A stretch of DNA of 6,352 nucleotides from assembly GCA_028278465.1 (NCBI GenBank), contig JANQEF010000107.1, positions 1 through 6,352 of the forward strand. The letters run 5' to 3'. Positions within the stretch are counted from its first letter, which is position 1; each line of letters starts with the position of its first letter. Below, one piece after another: positions 5,592-6,352 of this stretch. The position numbers were made by a program, and so were the translations under genes. A model generated the notes under the pieces. It was given only the letters and a program-made list of their open reading frames with translations. It was not told the origin of the DNA and did not search any database. This DNA is from Dehalococcoidia bacterium (GTDB lineage: Bacteria > Chloroflexota > Dehalococcoidia > Lucifugimonadales > Lucifugimonadaceae).

Positions 5592-6352
5592 GCCTGCGCC
5601 ACCGGCTTTTCCGTGCCCGGCCCGTCTCCGCCGGTCCTGCGGCCAATGTTCCGCATCCGGCGCCTCGCGGCGTCACGGAGCTGTGTGCCGTACCGGACGA
5701 CCCTCCTGGGACCGATACCGGCCAGGAAGGCGAGGAGCGACATCAGGCCAAGCAGGCTTGCGATGTTGCCCACTGTGTAGATTCCGGTTCTCTCAGACCT
5801 AATTTCAACTGAGGAAACCCCGGCCGGCATCCGTGCAAGCGTGAGTCTTTCGATGCCGATTGACTCAACTTCCTCGCCGTTTGCGTACACGCGGGTGCCG
5901 CCGTAGTGGGCCATTGGGAACAGAACCCAGCCCGCCTCGCACAGGTCGATATCGAAGGTCCAGCCGTCCTCGCCAGCCTCGTAGTTCGCAAGCGGGTGTG
6001 AGACGTCGGCAGGAGGCTCGAACGCGGTGAGGCCTGTCAGCTCTTCGAGAAGAGATATCGCAGCGCGGTCACGCGTCTCTGTGGCGTGGAAGAACAGGTT
6101 CAATCCGAGGAAGACCACCTCACCGCCTGCGTCACCGTAGCGGTTGCGAGCGACTGCGACGCCCTGCGCCGCCGGGTAGTCGAACAGCACCAACTCTTCC
6201 TGCGCGCCCTGCGGAGTCACGCTCCGCCAGTCACCGGCCTCGCCGACAGCGAACGGCTCAAGCTGTATGCGATCGCCGTGGTCGATCAGCGTCGCCTGCT
6301 CGATATGCAGCACCGGTTCGCCGTGCACGCCAAGCACCTTCGGCTGCCGCGA
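5588..6352 (-). CDS. C-terminal part of a PTPS-related/GT-C-like membrane protein, N-terminus outside window
   Basis: The frame is open to the right edge (254 codons visible, first visible residues SRQPKV), so this is the end of a larger gene; the GTG at 6335-6337 is not a convincing start. The visible part is mostly extracytoplasmic beta-rich sequence. It contains GEVVFLGLNLFFHA (about 97-110), then a second domain with AGWVLFPMAHYGGTRVYANGEEV, and PAGVSSVEIRSERTGIY just before a single membrane helix (about 197-217). An Arg-rich cytoplasmic tail ends the protein. This pattern, lipid-facing 'yypgw-vyvnG-e' followed by 'PAG--eI-y' and a last helix, is typical of the C-terminal region of the 6-pyruvoyl-tetrahydropterin-synthase-related membrane proteins (PF10131-type), which act as large membrane glycosyltransferase-like proteins. 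It is coupled by ATGA overlap to the surface-protein gene. A PTPS-related protein is a known companion of XrtG exosortases. The assignment rests on a fragment. Confidence 0.6.
   Translation of the reverse strand, partial: SRQPKVLGVHGEPVLHIEQATLIDHGDRIQLEPFAVGEAGDWRSVTPQGAQEELVLFDYPAAQGVAVARNRYGDAGGEVVFLGLNLFFHATETRDRAAISLLEELTGLTAFEPPADVSHPLANYEAGEDGWTFDIDLCEAGWVLFPMAHYGGTRVYANGEEVESIGIERLTLARMPAGVSSVEIRSERTGIYTVGNIASLLGLMSLLAFLAGIGPRRVVRYGTQLRDAARRRMRNIGRRTGGDGPGTEKPVAQA

Noticed and set aside
5743..5991. Minus-strand frame inside the PTPS-related gene, and similar short internal frames elsewhere
   Set aside because: They lie wholly within well-supported genes in another frame, and their products are compositionally biased.
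6335..6337. GTG as the start of the right-edge gene
   Set aside because: The frame stays open to the window edge, no ribosome binding site is visible upstream of this codon, and the visible part is clearly the C-terminal region of a larger membrane protein.
1..6352. tRNA, rRNA, CRISPR array, insertion sequence or attachment site
   Set aside because: I saw no cloverleaf-like arms, no regular spaced repeats, no transposase-like protein and no terminal inverted repeats. The only tandem repeat is the in-frame coding array at 2095-2226.

Overview
The window is GC-rich (about 60% or more by eye) bacterial DNA. It holds one compact operon on the minus strand and the start of a separate small minus-strand gene. 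Codon third positions are strongly G/C, and translational coupling is dense. The gene families (exosortase, processive GT2, GT-C membrane transferases, CBM9-like surface protein) fit an environmental bacterium with an elaborate cell surface. A Chloroflexota-like source is my tentative guess, but nothing here proves a phylum.

Layout, in transcription order (right to left). At 6352-5588 is the C-terminal part of a large membrane protein of the 6-pyruvoyl-tetrahydropterin-synthase-related/GT-C type; its start lies outside the window. At 5591-4308 is a secreted protein with a signal peptide, a beta-sandwich domain, a CBM9-like domain and a C-terminal tail of transmembrane helix plus Arg cluster. 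At 4317-3703 is a small exosortase/archaeosortase-family protein. At 3706-2303 is a processive-type family 2 glycosyltransferase. At 2286-529 is a GT-C polyprenyl-phosphate-sugar-type glycosyltransferase with an unusual N-terminal pentapeptide repeat. Three of the four gene junctions overlap (ATGA, 10 bp, ATGA) and the fourth has a 16-bp gap, so the five genes are almost certainly one transcript. A weak hairpin with a T-rich tail at 463-485 may end it.

Gene content recalls the exosortase G (XrtG) cassettes of Gram-positive bacteria: exosortase + GT2 + multi-pass GT + PTPS-related protein. From memory, no sorting target had been clearly assigned to those cassettes. Here a plausible dedicated target sits directly upstream of the exosortase and ends in a sorting-signal-like tail. 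My working model (inference) is that the surface protein is exported, its tail is recognised by the exosortase, and the protein is processed and attached to a glycan or lipid-linked sugar made by the neighbouring transferases.

The most striking detail is at the exosortase active site. The conserved Cys is replaced by Ser (Ser103; codon 4009-4011), while the conserved Arg (Arg145) and His (His165) remain, and the protein has no cysteine at all.

The left end (1-288) encodes, on the minus strand, a small protein with one textbook C2H2 zinc finger, cut by the window edge. The 289-528 stretch has no convincing gene and holds only the weak terminator, dyad and promoter candidates listed below.
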